DNA of 64,000 bases, taken from positions 124,001 through 188,000 of the forward strand of contig NZ_JAHBDK010000042.1 of the NCBI RefSeq assembly GCF_019956415.1, given 5' to 3'. Position numbers and translations under genes: made by a program. The notes under the pieces are model-generated. The model had not been told where the DNA came from. It searched no databases and saw only the letters and a program-made list of their open reading frames with translations. Shown here piece by piece: positions 33,524 to 42,681 of the stretch. How positions within the stretch are numbered: the stretch's first letter is position 1; each line of letters starts with the position of its first letter. Source of the stretch: Pseudomonas sp. GL-B-19. GTDB lineage: Bacteria; Pseudomonadota; Gammaproteobacteria; Pseudomonadales; Pseudomonadaceae.

Positions 33524-35800
33524 ATGAGCGATTCCCAACACACCCACATCCCCAAGGCTGAGCACGATCACAGCCACAAGCTGCAGCCTGTGCCCCCGCA
33601 TAATCGTGACAGCCATGAGCATGGCGGCCACGGTGATTCTTGCTGTTCCGCCAAAGTGGCGGCACCGTCGTTGATCAAGTTGAGCGAAACGCCAACCGCC
33701 GGTGCGCGGCTGAGCAGTTTCCGCATCGACGCGATGGACTGTCCAACCGAGCAGACGCTGATCCAGAACAAACTCGGCAAGCTCGCGGGTGTGCAGCAGC
33801 TGGAATTCAACCTGATCAACCGGGTGTTGGGCGTGACCCACGATCTGCCGAGTATCGCGCCGATAATTGATGCGATCAAGTCGTTGGGCATGGTTGCCGA
33901 GCCGATGGAGCAAGGCGTCGAAGCGTCCGCACCAGCGCCGGAGAAAAAACCGTGGTGGCCATTGGCGCTGTCCGGTGTGGGAGCGCTGGCCGCCGAAGTG
34001 ATCCACTTCACCAATGCCGCGCCCAATTGGGTGGTGGCGGTCATCGCGCTGGTCTCGATCCTCAGTGGCGGACTAACCACGTACAAAAAGGGCTGGATCG
34101 CCCTGAAAAACCTCAACCTGAACATCAATGCGCTGATGAGCATCGCCGTGACCGGCGCAATCCTGATCGGGCAATGGCCGGAAGCGGCGATGGTGATGTT
34201 CCTGTTCACCGTGGCCGAGCTGATCGAAGCCAAATCCCTGGACCGTGCGCGTAACGCCATCAGTGGCTTGATGCAAATGACCCCGGAACAGGCCACGGTG
34301 CAGTTGGCCGACGGCAGCTGGGTAGAACAGGACGTCAAAACCATCGAGCTCGGCGCGCGAGTGCGGGTACGGCCCGGTGAGCGGATTGGTCTGGACGGTG
34401 AAGTGGTCTCGGGCAGTTCGACCATCGATCAGGCGCCGATCACTGGCGAAAGCCTGCCGGTGGAGAAAACCGTCGGCGACAAGGTGTTCGCCGGCACCAT
34501 CAATCAGGCTGGGTCTTTGGAATACAGCGTGACCGCAGCGGCCAACAATTCGACGCTGGCGCGGATCATCCATGCCGTGGAACAAGCTCAAGGAGCGCGA
34601 GCGCCCACTCAGCGTTTCGTTGACCAGTTTTCGAAAATCTATACACCTGTGGTGTTCGTACTGGCCTTGGCCGTCGCGGTGATCCCGCCGTTGTTCATGG
34701 GCGCAGTCTGGTTTGACTGGATCTACCGCGCGCTGGTGTTGCTGGTGGTCGCTTGCCCGTGCGCTCTGGTTATATCCACCCCGGTCACCATCGTCAGCGG
34801 CCTCGCGGCAGCGGCGCGCAAAGGGATTTTGGTGAAGGGCGGCGTCTATCTGGAGGGCGGTTACAAGCTCGATTACCTGGCCCTGGACAAGACCGGCACG
34901 ATCACCCACGGCAAACCGGTGCAGACCGATTTTTTATCGCTCGATCCAACGGCTGACGAATCCGCCCCGGCGATTGCCGCAGCACTGGCCGGCCGCTCGG
35001 ACCACCCGGTGTCGCTGGCCATCGCCAACGCGGCTGTGGATAAACAATTCGCGCCGCTGATTGTGGATAACTTCGAAGCGCTGGCCGGTCGTGGGGTGCG
35101 CGGCGAGATCAACGGTCAGACCTACCACTTGGGCAACCATCGTCTGGTGGAAGAGCTGAAACTCTGCTCGCCAGCACTGGAGGAGAAGCTGTTTGCGCTG
35201 GAAAAACAGGGTAAGTCTGTGGTGTTGCTGCTCGATAATTCCGGCCCATTGGCGCTGTTCGCCGTGGCGGACACAGTGAAAGAATCCAGCCGCGAAGCGA
35301 TCCGGCAATTGCACGACCTGGGCATCAAAACCCTGATGCTCACCGGCGACAACGTCCACACCGCTCAAGCAATTGCCGCGCAAGTCGGCATCGACGAGGC
35401 CAAGGGTGACCTGCTGCCGACCGACAAACTGCAAGCCATCGAAGCCCTTTATGCACAGGGTCATCACGTCGGCATGGTCGGCGATGGCATCAACGACGCA
35501 CCGGCACTGGCGCGGGCCGAAATCGGTTTCGCCATGGCCGCGGCCGGCACTGACACCGCCATCGAAACCGCCGATGTGGCCCTGATGGACGACGACCTGC
35601 GCAAGATTCCGGCGTTCATCCGGTTGTCGCGGCAGACCTCCAGCATCCTGAAACAGAACATCGCCCTCGCTTTGGTCATCAAGGCGATCTTTCTTGGGGT
35701 AACCTTCGCCGGGATCGCCACCATGTGGATGGCGGTGTTCGCCGACATGGGCGTGAGCCTGTTGGTGGTGTTCAACGGTTTGCGCCTGCTGCGTAAATAG
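33524..35800 (+). CDS. cadA: Cd/Zn/Pb-translocating P1B-type ATPase
   Basis: Inner-membrane efflux pump for divalent soft metals. 758 residues from ATG 33524. The N-terminus is His-rich (HTHIPKAEHDHSH, SHEHGGHGDSCCS), then an HMA-like domain whose metal loop reads MDCPTEQ, so the usual CxxC has lost its second Cys. The core is intact: TGES actuator, CPC membrane motif (ACPCALVIST), DKTGTITHG phosphorylation site, HP locus (RSDHPVSLA) and GDGINDAPAL hinge. An open frame upstream to 33389 crosses the promoter and is rejected. Confidence 0.93.
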   Translation: MSDSQHTHIPKAEHDHSHKLQPVPPHNRDSHEHGGHGDSCCSAKVAAPSLIKLSETPTAGARLSSFRIDAMDCPTEQTLIQNKLGKLAGVQQLEFNLINRVLGVTHDLPSIAPIIDAIKSLGMVAEPMEQGVEASAPAPEKKPWWPLALSGVGALAAEVIHFTNAAPNWVVAVIALVSILSGGLTTYKKGWIALKNLNLNINALMSIAVTGAILIGQWPEAAMVMFLFTVAELIEAKSLDRARNAISGLMQMTPEQATVQLADGSWVEQDVKTIELGARVRVRPGERIGLDGEVVSGSSTIDQAPITGESLPVEKTVGDKVFAGTINQAGSLEYSVTAAANNSTLARIIHAVEQAQGARAPTQRFVDQFSKIYTPVVFVLALAVAVIPPLFMGAVWFDWIYRALVLLVVACPCALVISTPVTIVSGLAAAARKGILVKGGVYLEGGYKLDYLALDKTGTITHGKPVQTDFLSLDPTADESAPAIAAALAGRSDHPVSLAIANAAVDKQFAPLIVDNFEALAGRGVRGEINGQTYHLGNHRLVEELKLCSPALEEKLFALEKQGKSVVLLLDNSGPLALFAVADTVKESSREAIRQLHDLGIKTLMLTGDNVHTAQAIAAQVGIDEAKGDLLPTDKLQAIEALYAQGHHVGMVGDGINDAPALARAEIGFAMAAAGTDTAIETADVALMDDDLRKIPAFIRLSRQTSSILKQNIALALVIKAIFLGVTFAGIATMWMAVFADMGVSLLVVFNGLRLLRK

Positions 35801-35816
35801 ATGAAGAGGGAAGGGT

Positions 35817-36680
35817 GTGCTGAGTGCCGAGCTGAAGGCGTTTTATATGGTGGCCCGCCTGGGCAGCATTACCCTGGCGGCGAAGAAGCTCGGCCTGAGC
35901 CAACCGACGGTGACAACGCAGATCCGCAACCTGGAAAGTCAGTACTCAGTTGAGCTGTTCTACCGTGGCGGTCGTCGACTCAGCGTCAGCGATGAAGGCG
36001 CGCGGCTGCTGCCGATGGTCAAGGCGTTGTTGCAGCAGGAATCCGACATCGAGTTTTTTCTGCGCAACAGCGGTCAGGTGCAGGGCACGCTGCGTATCGC
36101 GGCCACGGCGCCGTATTACATCCTTGATTTGGTGAAGACCTTCCGCGAGCGTTTGCCGCAGGTGGAAGTGTCGGTAGAAATCGGCAACTCCCAGCAAGTG
36201 CTCGAAGCGCTGGAGGATTACCGGGTGGATGTCGCGGCGTCGTCGCAATTGCTCGACGATGCGCGACTGATTCGTCGAGTACTCGGCAGCGATCCGCTGG
36301 TGCTGGCGGTGCATCGTAATCATCCGCTGGCGGTGCACGATCATGTGCCGCTCAGTGCGCTGGCCGGGCATACGTTGTTGATGCGGGAGTCGGGATCGAC
36401 CACTCGGCGATTGACCGAAGAGTTGTTGGCCTGCGCCGGGGTGAGTTTCGGGCCGTTGCTGGAGATTGGCAGCCGTGAATCGATCCGGGAGGCGGTGCTG
36501 CGCAACATCGGCATCAGCATCATTGCCCGGCAGGAAGTGCCGCATGATCCGCAATTGCGGGTGCTGACCATCGAAAATGCGCCGCAGATTCCGGAGTATC
36601 TGTACTGCCTCAAGGAACGCAAAGGTGCGCGGCTGCCGGCGGCGTTTCTGGGGTTGGCGCAGGAAATGGCTCCGGCCTGA
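35817..36680 (+). CDS. LysR-family regulator of the phosphonate cassette
   Basis: 287 residues, GTG start at 35817 just after AGGGAAGGG. HTH at residues about 17-37 (ITLAAKKLGLSQPTVTTQIR), effector domain from about residue 90 (GTLRIAATAPYYILDLVKTF). It precedes a 2-aminoethylphosphonate-type importer on the same strand and resembles LysR proteins that accompany such transporters. The effector is therefore probably an aminophosphonate (inference). Two palindromes stand in front of the next gene as candidate sites. Overlap with a cadA read-through transcript is possible because the two are 16 bases apart. Confidence 0.83.
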   Translation: MLSAELKAFYMVARLGSITLAAKKLGLSQPTVTTQIRNLESQYSVELFYRGGRRLSVSDEGARLLPMVKALLQQESDIEFFLRNSGQVQGTLRIAATAPYYILDLVKTFRERLPQVEVSVEIGNSQQVLEALEDYRVDVAASSQLLDDARLIRRVLGSDPLVLAVHRNHPLAVHDHVPLSALAGHTLLMRESGSTTRRLTEELLACAGVSFGPLLEIGSRESIREAVLRNIGISIIARQEVPHDPQLRVLTIENAPQIPEYLYCLKERKGARLPAAFLGLAQEMAPA

Positions 36681-36700
36681 GATCTGCGGTGACGGTGCTG

Positions 36701-36775
36701 GCCTCTTCGCTGGCAAGCCAGCTCCTACAGGGGAACGCGATACCTGTAGGAGCTGGCTTGCCAGCGAAGAGGCCA
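36701..36775. repeat. REP pair
   Basis: GGCCTCTTCGCTGGCAAGCC (36701) and its complement ending at 36775 form a near-perfect pair around a loop of about 16 bases. Confidence 0.85.
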
Positions 36776-36859
36776 GGCCAGACGACACATCACTCAACCA
36801 AAATCCCTGAATACCACTATCAGCCATTTTTGCCTCACTGCCACATGACGGACGCATTA

Positions 36860-36890
36860 CATCCCTAGGATGGCCTTCATCTGCTAGATG
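36860..36890 (+). promoter_or_regulatory. Two similar palindromes upstream of the phosphonate importer
   Basis: CATCCCTAGGATG (36860-36872) and CATCTGCTAGATG (36878-36890) are each 5+3+5 perfect dyads with centres 18 bp apart, ending 10 bases before ATG 36901. Candidate operators for the LysR protein just upstream. No clear -35/-10 pair was identified. Confidence 0.5.
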
Positions 36891-36900
36891 AGGCCTGTCC

Positions 36901-37977
36901 ATGAACCACTCGAACGCAACTGCCCTGACCAACCCCGGCGCCCCGATGAAGGTGCGCGGCGTGCAGAAACGCTTTGGCGCCTTTACCGCGCTGGATAACG
37001 TTTCCCTCGACGTGGCGGCCGGGGAGCTGGTGTGTCTGCTGGGCCCATCGGGTTGTGGCAAAACCACCTTGCTGCGCTGCATCGCCGGTCTGGAAAAGCA
37101 GGACAGTGGCGAGTTGTACCTGGGTGATCGCGACGTTTCCCACCTGGCTCCTCAGGCGCGGGACTATGGCATTCTCTTCCAGTCCTACGCGCTGTTCCCC
37201 AATCTCACCGTCGAAGCGAACATTGCCTACGGCCTCGCCGGCAGCGGCCGCGATGAAGTGCGCAAGCGTGTCGGTCAGATGCTGGAACTGGTCGGCCTGA
37301 TCGGCAGTGAGAAAAAGTACCCCGGCCAATTGTCTGGCGGCCAACAGCAGCGTGTTGCACTGGCTCGGGCCTTGGCGCCAGCACCGTCGTTACTGCTGCT
37401 GGACGAACCTATGTCGGCACTCGACGCCCGGGTTCGCGAGCATCTGTGTACCGAGTTGCGCCAACTGCAACGCAACCTCGGCATCACCACCCTGATGGTC
37501 ACGCACAATCAGGACGAAGCCATGCTGATGGCCGACCGCATCGCGGTGATGAACAACGGCAAGGTCGAGCAGTACGCCACACCGCAGGAAATCTATGACC
37601 GCCCGGCGACACCGTTTGTGGCGGAGTTCGTCGGTCAGGGCAACTGGCTGCCATTCCAGCGCAGCAGCGACAGCCACGCCCAAGTCGGCGGGTTGAACAT
37701 GCGCCTGGCGAATGGCAGCGCGAAAACCGCGTCGGGCCGGTTGTTCTGCCGCCCGGAGGCAATCAACGTCAACCCGCTGGTGCATGAAGAAAACCTGTTC
37801 CCGGCCAGGGTTCGCGAAATCACCTTCCTCGGCAATCGCTGCCGCATGAGCTTCGAACTCGACCAATTGCCGGGTCACCCGTTGTTGGCGGAACTGGCGC
37901 CGGAAGCCATGCCGCGCCTTGGCGCCCAGCAGATCATGGTCGCCTTGCCGCCTCGCAGCTTGCAGGTGTTTGCCTGA
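36901..37977 (+). CDS. 2-aminoethylphosphonate-type ABC transporter ATP-binding protein (PhnT-like)
   Basis: 358 residues. Walker A GPSGCGKTTLL, Q-loop LFQSYALFPN, signature LSGGQQQRVALARAL, Walker B LLLLDEPMSALD, switch His VTHNQDEA, and a TOBE-like C-terminus. The protein alone would be a generic iron/polyamine-type ATPase; the phosphonate assignment comes from its partners, a fused FbpB-type permease, a binding protein and two phosphonate-associated enzymes. One-base overlap with the permease (TGATG at 37975-37979). Confidence 0.85.
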   Translation: MNHSNATALTNPGAPMKVRGVQKRFGAFTALDNVSLDVAAGELVCLLGPSGCGKTTLLRCIAGLEKQDSGELYLGDRDVSHLAPQARDYGILFQSYALFPNLTVEANIAYGLAGSGRDEVRKRVGQMLELVGLIGSEKKYPGQLSGGQQQRVALARALAPAPSLLLLDEPMSALDARVREHLCTELRQLQRNLGITTLMVTHNQDEAMLMADRIAVMNNGKVEQYATPQEIYDRPATPFVAEFVGQGNWLPFQRSSDSHAQVGGLNMRLANGSAKTASGRLFCRPEAINVNPLVHEENLFPARVREITFLGNRCRMSFELDQLPGHPLLAELAPEAMPRLGAQQIMVALPPRSLQVFA

Positions 37978-39701
37978 TGAGCGCGAACATCGCGCTGCCG
38001 ATACCGCACAAGCAGGTTCGGCAGACCTCCCGCGTTGAAATCGGCGACCGGGTGTTCGTGGTGGGCGGCAAAGTGCTGCTGCTGGTATTGCTCGGCGTCG
38101 CTGTGTTGATGCCTTTGCTGGCGATCTTCTGGCGCGGGTTCAGTTCAGAAGCCGGGCAGGGCGGTGGTCTGGTGGCCGCACGGGAGTTGGTGACCAGCGA
38201 GAATTTCCACTGGCTGTTGGGTAATAGCCTCAAGGTTTCCCTCAGCGTCGCGTCGATTGTCGTACCGCTGGCTTATCTATTTGCCTACGCCTTGCAACGC
38301 ACATTGATTCCCGGTAAAGGCATCTGGCGCGGAATTTCGCTGCTGCCATTGATGGCGCCGTCGATGCTGCCGGGTATTGCGCTGGTTTACCTGTTCGGCA
38401 ATCAGGGCCTGTTGCGCGGTCTGCTCTCGGACAATATCTACGGCTTCTGGGGCATAGTGCTGGGCGAGGTGATCTACACCTTCCCACACGCCTTGATGAT
38501 TCTTCTGTCGGCGCTGTCCTTGGCGGATGCGCGACTGTTCGATGCAGCGTCCAGCATGGGTGCGAGTCCGGCGAAAGCCTTCCGCAGCATCACCTGGCCG
38601 GCGACGCGTCAGGCCGTGTTCGCCGCGTTTTGCCTGGTGTTCACGTTGACCATCACCGACTTCGGTGTGCCCGTGGTAGTCGGTGGCGATTATCAAGTGC
38701 TGGCGTTGGAAGCCTACAAAGCGGTGGTCGGTCAGCAGCAGTTCGGTCGCGGCGCGTTGATCGGTATGGTCCTGCTGCTGCCGGCGTTGTTCAGCTTCGG
38801 CGTCGATGCGTGGTTGCGCCGACGTCACGGCGATTCCATGAGCGGTCGTGCCCAAGTCTTCAAACCCGGGCCATCGAAACTGCGCGACGGTTGCTACCTG
38901 GCCATCGTGTTGCTGATCTGCGCGGCGTTGCTGCTGGTGTTCGGCATGGCGGTGTTCTCATCCTTGGTCAAGTTCTGGCCGTACAACCTGTCGCTGTCGC
39001 TCAACCATTACCAGTTCAACGACACGGCGGGTGGCGGCTGGCTGGCCTACGGCAACAGCGTGAAGATGGCCCTGTGCACGGCGCTGATCGGCAGCGTGCT
39101 GATCTTCACCGGCGCTTACCTGATGGAAAAAACCAAAGGTCAGCGCAGACTCAATCTAACCCTGCGCATGCTCAGTTTCGTACCGATGGCGGTGCCGGGG
39201 CTGGTGTTGGGCCTGGGTTATGTCTTCTTCTTCAACCTCAACGGCAACCCGTTGCATGTGCTCTACGGGACCATGACCCTGCTGGTGGTCTGCACCATTG
39301 CTCACTATTTGACCACCGCGCAGATGACCGCGACCACCGCGCTGCGTCAGCTCGACGCCGAGTTCGAAGCCGCCGCGCTGTCGCTCAAGGCGCCGCTGTA
39401 TCGGCATTACCTGCGGGTCACTGTGCCGATCTGCCTGCCGGCGCTGCTGGACATCGTGCGCTACCTGTTCGTCTCGGCCATGACCACCGTCTCGGCGGCG
39501 ATCTTCCTTTACAGCCCCGACACCATCCTCGCGGCGGTGGCGGTGCTGAACATGGACGACGCCGGCAACGTCGGCGGCGCGGCAGCGATGTCGACCCTGA
39601 TTCTGATCACCTCGGCGTGCGTGTCCCTGCTGCTGGCCTGGGCCTCGCGCGGTTTGTTGCGTCGCTCCCAGGCCTGGCGGCAAACGGCGCCCGGCAATTG
39701 A
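37977..39701 (+). CDS. 2-aminoethylphosphonate-type ABC transporter permease (PhnU-like, fused)
   Basis: 574 residues with two permease units in one chain (about 12 membrane segments), as in FbpB/PhnU permeases. Two EAA loops are visible: DAASSMGASPAKAFRSITWP near residue 190 and EAAALSLKAPLYRHYLRVTVP near residue 465. A cytoplasmic linker (RRRHGDSMSGRAQVFKPGPSK) joins the halves. 51 nt before the binding protein. Confidence 0.87.
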   Translation: MSANIALPIPHKQVRQTSRVEIGDRVFVVGGKVLLLVLLGVAVLMPLLAIFWRGFSSEAGQGGGLVAARELVTSENFHWLLGNSLKVSLSVASIVVPLAYLFAYALQRTLIPGKGIWRGISLLPLMAPSMLPGIALVYLFGNQGLLRGLLSDNIYGFWGIVLGEVIYTFPHALMILLSALSLADARLFDAASSMGASPAKAFRSITWPATRQAVFAAFCLVFTLTITDFGVPVVVGGDYQVLALEAYKAVVGQQQFGRGALIGMVLLLPALFSFGVDAWLRRRHGDSMSGRAQVFKPGPSKLRDGCYLAIVLLICAALLLVFGMAVFSSLVKFWPYNLSLSLNHYQFNDTAGGGWLAYGNSVKMALCTALIGSVLIFTGAYLMEKTKGQRRLNLTLRMLSFVPMAVPGLVLGLGYVFFFNLNGNPLHVLYGTMTLLVVCTIAHYLTTAQMTATTALRQLDAEFEAAALSLKAPLYRHYLRVTVPICLPALLDIVRYLFVSAMTTVSAAIFLYSPDTILAAVAVLNMDDAGNVGGAAAMSTLILITSACVSLLLAWASRGLLRRSQAWRQTAPGN

Positions 39702-39752
39702 TTCGCTGCTCCTAAAACCGAAAGCCCTTCAACTCAAAAACAGGAAAAGATC

Positions 39753-40778
39753 ATGTTCAAGCCCCTGGCCCTGGCCGCTGCTGTCCTCACTGCTTTCAGC
39801 CTGAACGCCTTCGCGGCGCAAACCGAGTTGACGGTGTACACCGCCCTCGAAGCCGAACAACTGAAGACCTACAAAGAAGCTTTCGAAAAGGCCAACCCGG
39901 ACGTCGAGATCAAGTGGGTGCGTGATTCCACCGGCATCATCACCGCCAAGTTGCTGGCCGAAAAAGCCCACCCACAAGCCGACGCAGTCTGGGGGCTGGC
40001 CGCTTCGAGCCTGGCGATCCTCGATCAACAAGGCATGCTGCAAAGCTACGCGCCGAAGGACCTGGGCAAGATCGGCGGCAACTATCGCGACGCCGCCAAC
40101 CCGCCAGCCTGGGTCGGCATGGACGTCTGGGCCGCAACCATTTGCTTCAACACCGTCGAAGCCGAGAAGCAGGGCCTGACCAAACCGGTGAGCTGGCAGG
40201 ACCTGACCAAGCCTGAGTACAAAGGAAAGATTGTCATGCCCAACCCGGCCTCGTCCGGCACCGGTTTCCTCGACGTCAGCGCCTGGCTGCAAACCTTCGG
40301 CGAGAAGCAGGGCTGGGCGTACATGGACGGTCTGCACCAGAACATCGGCCAGTACGTTCACTCCGGTTCCAAGCCTTGCAAACTGGCGGCCGCTGGCGAA
40401 TTCCCGATCGGTATTTCGTTTGAATACCCGGCTGTTCAGTTGAAGCGTCAAGGCGCGCCACTGGACATCATCCTGCCGAAAGAAGGCCTGGGCTGGGAGA
40501 TCGAAGCGACCGCCGTGATCAAGGGCACACCGCATGAAGAGGCGGCGAAGAAGCTGGCTGACTTCTCTGCAAGCCCGGAGGCCATGGAGCTCTACAAAGA
40601 GAACTTCGCTGTTCTCGCCCAACCCGGGATTGCCAAGCCGCAAACCGAATTGCCGGCCGATTATGAGCAGCGTTTGATCAAGAACGACTTTGCCTGGGCC
40701 TCGAAAAACCGCGACGAGATCCTGACCGAATGGCGCAAGCGCTATGACGGCAAGTCCGAGAAAGTGGCGGCCAAGTAA
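39753..40778 (+). CDS. 2-aminoethylphosphonate-type ABC transporter binding protein (PhnS-like)
   Basis: 341 residues. Signal peptide FKPLALAAAVLTAFSLNAFA, then a family-1 (iron/thiamine/AEP) binding fold: ELTVYTALEAEQLKTYKEAF, DSTGIITAKLLAEK, PNPASSGTGFLDVSAW. It belongs to the group annotated as putative 2-aminoethylphosphonate receptors (recalled), not to the tyrosine-based ferric-binding proteins. Good RBS AGGAAAAGA before ATG 39753. Specificity within aminophosphonates is open. Confidence 0.85.
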   Translation: MFKPLALAAAVLTAFSLNAFAAQTELTVYTALEAEQLKTYKEAFEKANPDVEIKWVRDSTGIITAKLLAEKAHPQADAVWGLAASSLAILDQQGMLQSYAPKDLGKIGGNYRDAANPPAWVGMDVWAATICFNTVEAEKQGLTKPVSWQDLTKPEYKGKIVMPNPASSGTGFLDVSAWLQTFGEKQGWAYMDGLHQNIGQYVHSGSKPCKLAAAGEFPIGISFEYPAVQLKRQGAPLDIILPKEGLGWEIEATAVIKGTPHEEAAKKLADFSASPEAMELYKENFAVLAQPGIAKPQTELPADYEQRLIKNDFAWASKNRDEILTEWRKRYDGKSEKVAAK

Positions 40779-40799
40779 GATCTCCATTGGCTGGCAGGG

Positions 40800-40871
40800 C
40801 CCCTTCGCCGGCAAGCCTCGCTCCTACAGGGATACGCGTTCCCCTGTAGGAGCGAGGCTTGCCCGCGAAGG
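40800..40871. repeat. REP pair within the phosphonate operon
   Basis: CCCTTCGCCGGCAAGCCTCG and the complement AGCGAGGCTTGCCCGCGAAGG. It separates transport genes from catabolic genes and could reduce expression of the downstream enzymes or stabilise the upstream mRNA. Confidence 0.85.
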
Positions 40872-40897
40872 CGGCTTCGAATTCAGGACAATTCTCC

Positions 40898-42031
40898 ATG
40901 ACAAAACACAACGACATGCTGATCGTCGGCGCCGGCATCCTCGGCCTGTCCCACGCCTACGCCGCCGCCAGACGCGGTCTCAAAGTCACGGTTTTCGAAC
41001 GCAGCGAAACGCCATTGGGCGCCTCGGTGCGCAATTTCGGCCAGGCCCTCGTCACCGGCCAGCCACCGGGCCCGATGCTCGAACTGGCCAAGGCCAGCCG
41101 TGAGATCTGGGGCCAGTGGGCGCAACTTGCCGGCCTGCAACTCAAACGCAATGGCTCGTACCTGTTCGCCCGCACCGAAGCGGAAGAACACCTGCTGGAA
41201 GCCTTTTGCGCCGGTCGCGCCGTGGAGCACGGTTACCGTGTCGAGCTACTGCGCGGCGCTGCACTGCGTGATCTGTACGGCGGCCAGTTCAGCCATCACC
41301 GCGCTGCATTGCACGGGATGGACGATCAGCAACTGTATTCCCGCGAGGCGATTCCGGCGCTGATTGATTACCTGCGCCACGAACTCGGCGTCACCTTTCA
41401 CTTTTCGACCCTGGTCCGCGACATCGAGCCGGGCCGCTTGCACAGCACTGCCGGCACCTTCAGCGCCGAGCAGATCATCCTGTGCTCCGGCCACGATTAT
41501 CAGACGTTGCTGGCCGAGCCGATTGCCGCACTCAACCCGCAAATCTGCCGTCTGCAAATGCTCCGCGCCCGCCCGCAAATCAACCTCAACCTGCAACATG
41601 CGTTGCTCACCGGTTTGAGTTGCGTGCACTACGGCGCTTTCGCCGATCTGCCGGAAGCGGCGGCGGTGCAGGCGCAGATTCTGCGAGACGAGCCACATCT
41701 GCATGACAACGGCATTCACTTGCTGATCAGTCCCACGCCCTATGGCGAATTGATCATCGGCGACTCTCACCACTACGGCAGCGATCCCTCGCCGTTCAAC
41801 GCTGAGCAAGTCGACAACTGGATGATCGAACTGGCCGAGCAGACGCTGGGTTGCAAGTTACAAGTGGTCGAGCGCTGGCAGGGTGTTTATGGATCACGCG
41901 GGCCGGGGCCGTTTTCGTTCCTGCGACCGACACCGGGATTGAGCGTGGCGCTGATGCACACCGGAGTCGGCATGAGCGTCGGGCCAGCGATGGCTGAACG
42001 TAATGTGGCGACTTTGTTGGGAGAGCAATGA
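40898..42031 (+). CDS. FAD-dependent oxidoreductase, phosphonate-associated (TIGR03364 type)
   Basis: 377 residues of the DAO superfamily. Rossmann motif IVGAGILGLSHAYAAARRG and the Glu-Arg that binds adenosine (VFERSE). The closing FAD segment is GPGPFSFLRPTPGLSVALMHTGVGMSVGPAMAE. The family occurs beside phosphonate genes and is proposed to deaminate or demethylate an aminophosphonate; members of this group have been reported to oxidise N-methyl-AEP (recalled, uncertain for this clade). ATG 40898 starts MTKHNDMLIVGAG; the upstream frame to 40859 runs through the REP. Four-base overlap (ATGA) with the HD gene. Confidence 0.82.
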   Translation: MTKHNDMLIVGAGILGLSHAYAAARRGLKVTVFERSETPLGASVRNFGQALVTGQPPGPMLELAKASREIWGQWAQLAGLQLKRNGSYLFARTEAEEHLLEAFCAGRAVEHGYRVELLRGAALRDLYGGQFSHHRAALHGMDDQQLYSREAIPALIDYLRHELGVTFHFSTLVRDIEPGRLHSTAGTFSAEQIILCSGHDYQTLLAEPIAALNPQICRLQMLRARPQINLNLQHALLTGLSCVHYGAFADLPEAAAVQAQILRDEPHLHDNGIHLLISPTPYGELIIGDSHHYGSDPSPFNAEQVDNWMIELAEQTLGCKLQVVERWQGVYGSRGPGPFSFLRPTPGLSVALMHTGVGMSVGPAMAERNVATLLGEQ

Positions 42032-42597
42032 TGGGCAACCACGAACAGGTGATTGCCGAAGTATTCGGTCTGTACGAACGCTTTGGGGCCAGCGACTACA
42101 TTGGCGAACCGGTGTCACAGATCGAACACATGTCCCAGTCCGCGCAACGGGCGATGGCCGAAGGCTTCGATGATGAAGTGGTGCTGGCCGCGTTTTTTCA
42201 CGACATCGGGCACATCTGCTCAGAAAGCGCCGAGAACATGGACGGCTTCGGTGTGGTCAGCCACGAGCGGCTGGGCGCCGACTACTTGCGCCGAGCCGGT
42301 TTCAGCGAACGCATGGCGCGACTGGTGGAATACCACGTGCAGGCCAAGCGTTACCTGACGTTGAAGGAACCTGGGTACTACCAGCGCTTGAGTGAAGCCA
42401 GCCGTCGCACGCTGGAGTATCAGGGCGGGGTGATGATGCCTGCCGAGGCTGAAGCCTTCGAGCAAGATCCGTTGTGCGAGGTCAGTTTGCGCATGCGCCA
42501 GTGGGATGAGTTGGCCAAAGAGATGCACGTGCCGCTGATTGATCTCGACATTTTGAAGCGCAAGGCTGCCGGTCTGTTGTCCCTCAAGGTGAGTTGA
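42028..42597 (+). CDS. PhnZ-like HD-domain diiron oxygenase, phosphonate-associated
   Basis: 189 residues. By motif spacing it carries the full PhnZ set: Tyr23, Glu26, His33 (YIGEPVSQIEHM), His57-Asp58 and His61 (FFHDIGH), His78 (SHERLGADYL), His102 and Lys106 (EYHVQAKRYL), Asp159 (RQWDE). In PhnZ these bind a mixed-valence diiron centre and the phosphonate, and the enzyme cleaves 2-amino-1-hydroxyethylphosphonate to glycine and phosphate (recalled). Such activity is therefore likely here. GGGAGAG sits just before ATG 42028, which overlaps the FAD gene's stop. No PhnY-type hydroxylase lies nearby. Confidence 0.86.
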   Translation: MMGNHEQVIAEVFGLYERFGASDYIGEPVSQIEHMSQSAQRAMAEGFDDEVVLAAFFHDIGHICSESAENMDGFGVVSHERLGADYLRRAGFSERMARLVEYHVQAKRYLTLKEPGYYQRLSEASRRTLEYQGGVMMPAEAEAFEQDPLCEVSLRMRQWDELAKEMHVPLIDLDILKRKAAGLLSLKVS

Positions 42598-42681
42598 CTT
42601 GTCCCACGTGCGATAGAGAACGGGCGCATGGACCGTAGTGCCGATCGGGTCCAGGCTGATCTTTTCGACAGGAGCGCATGG

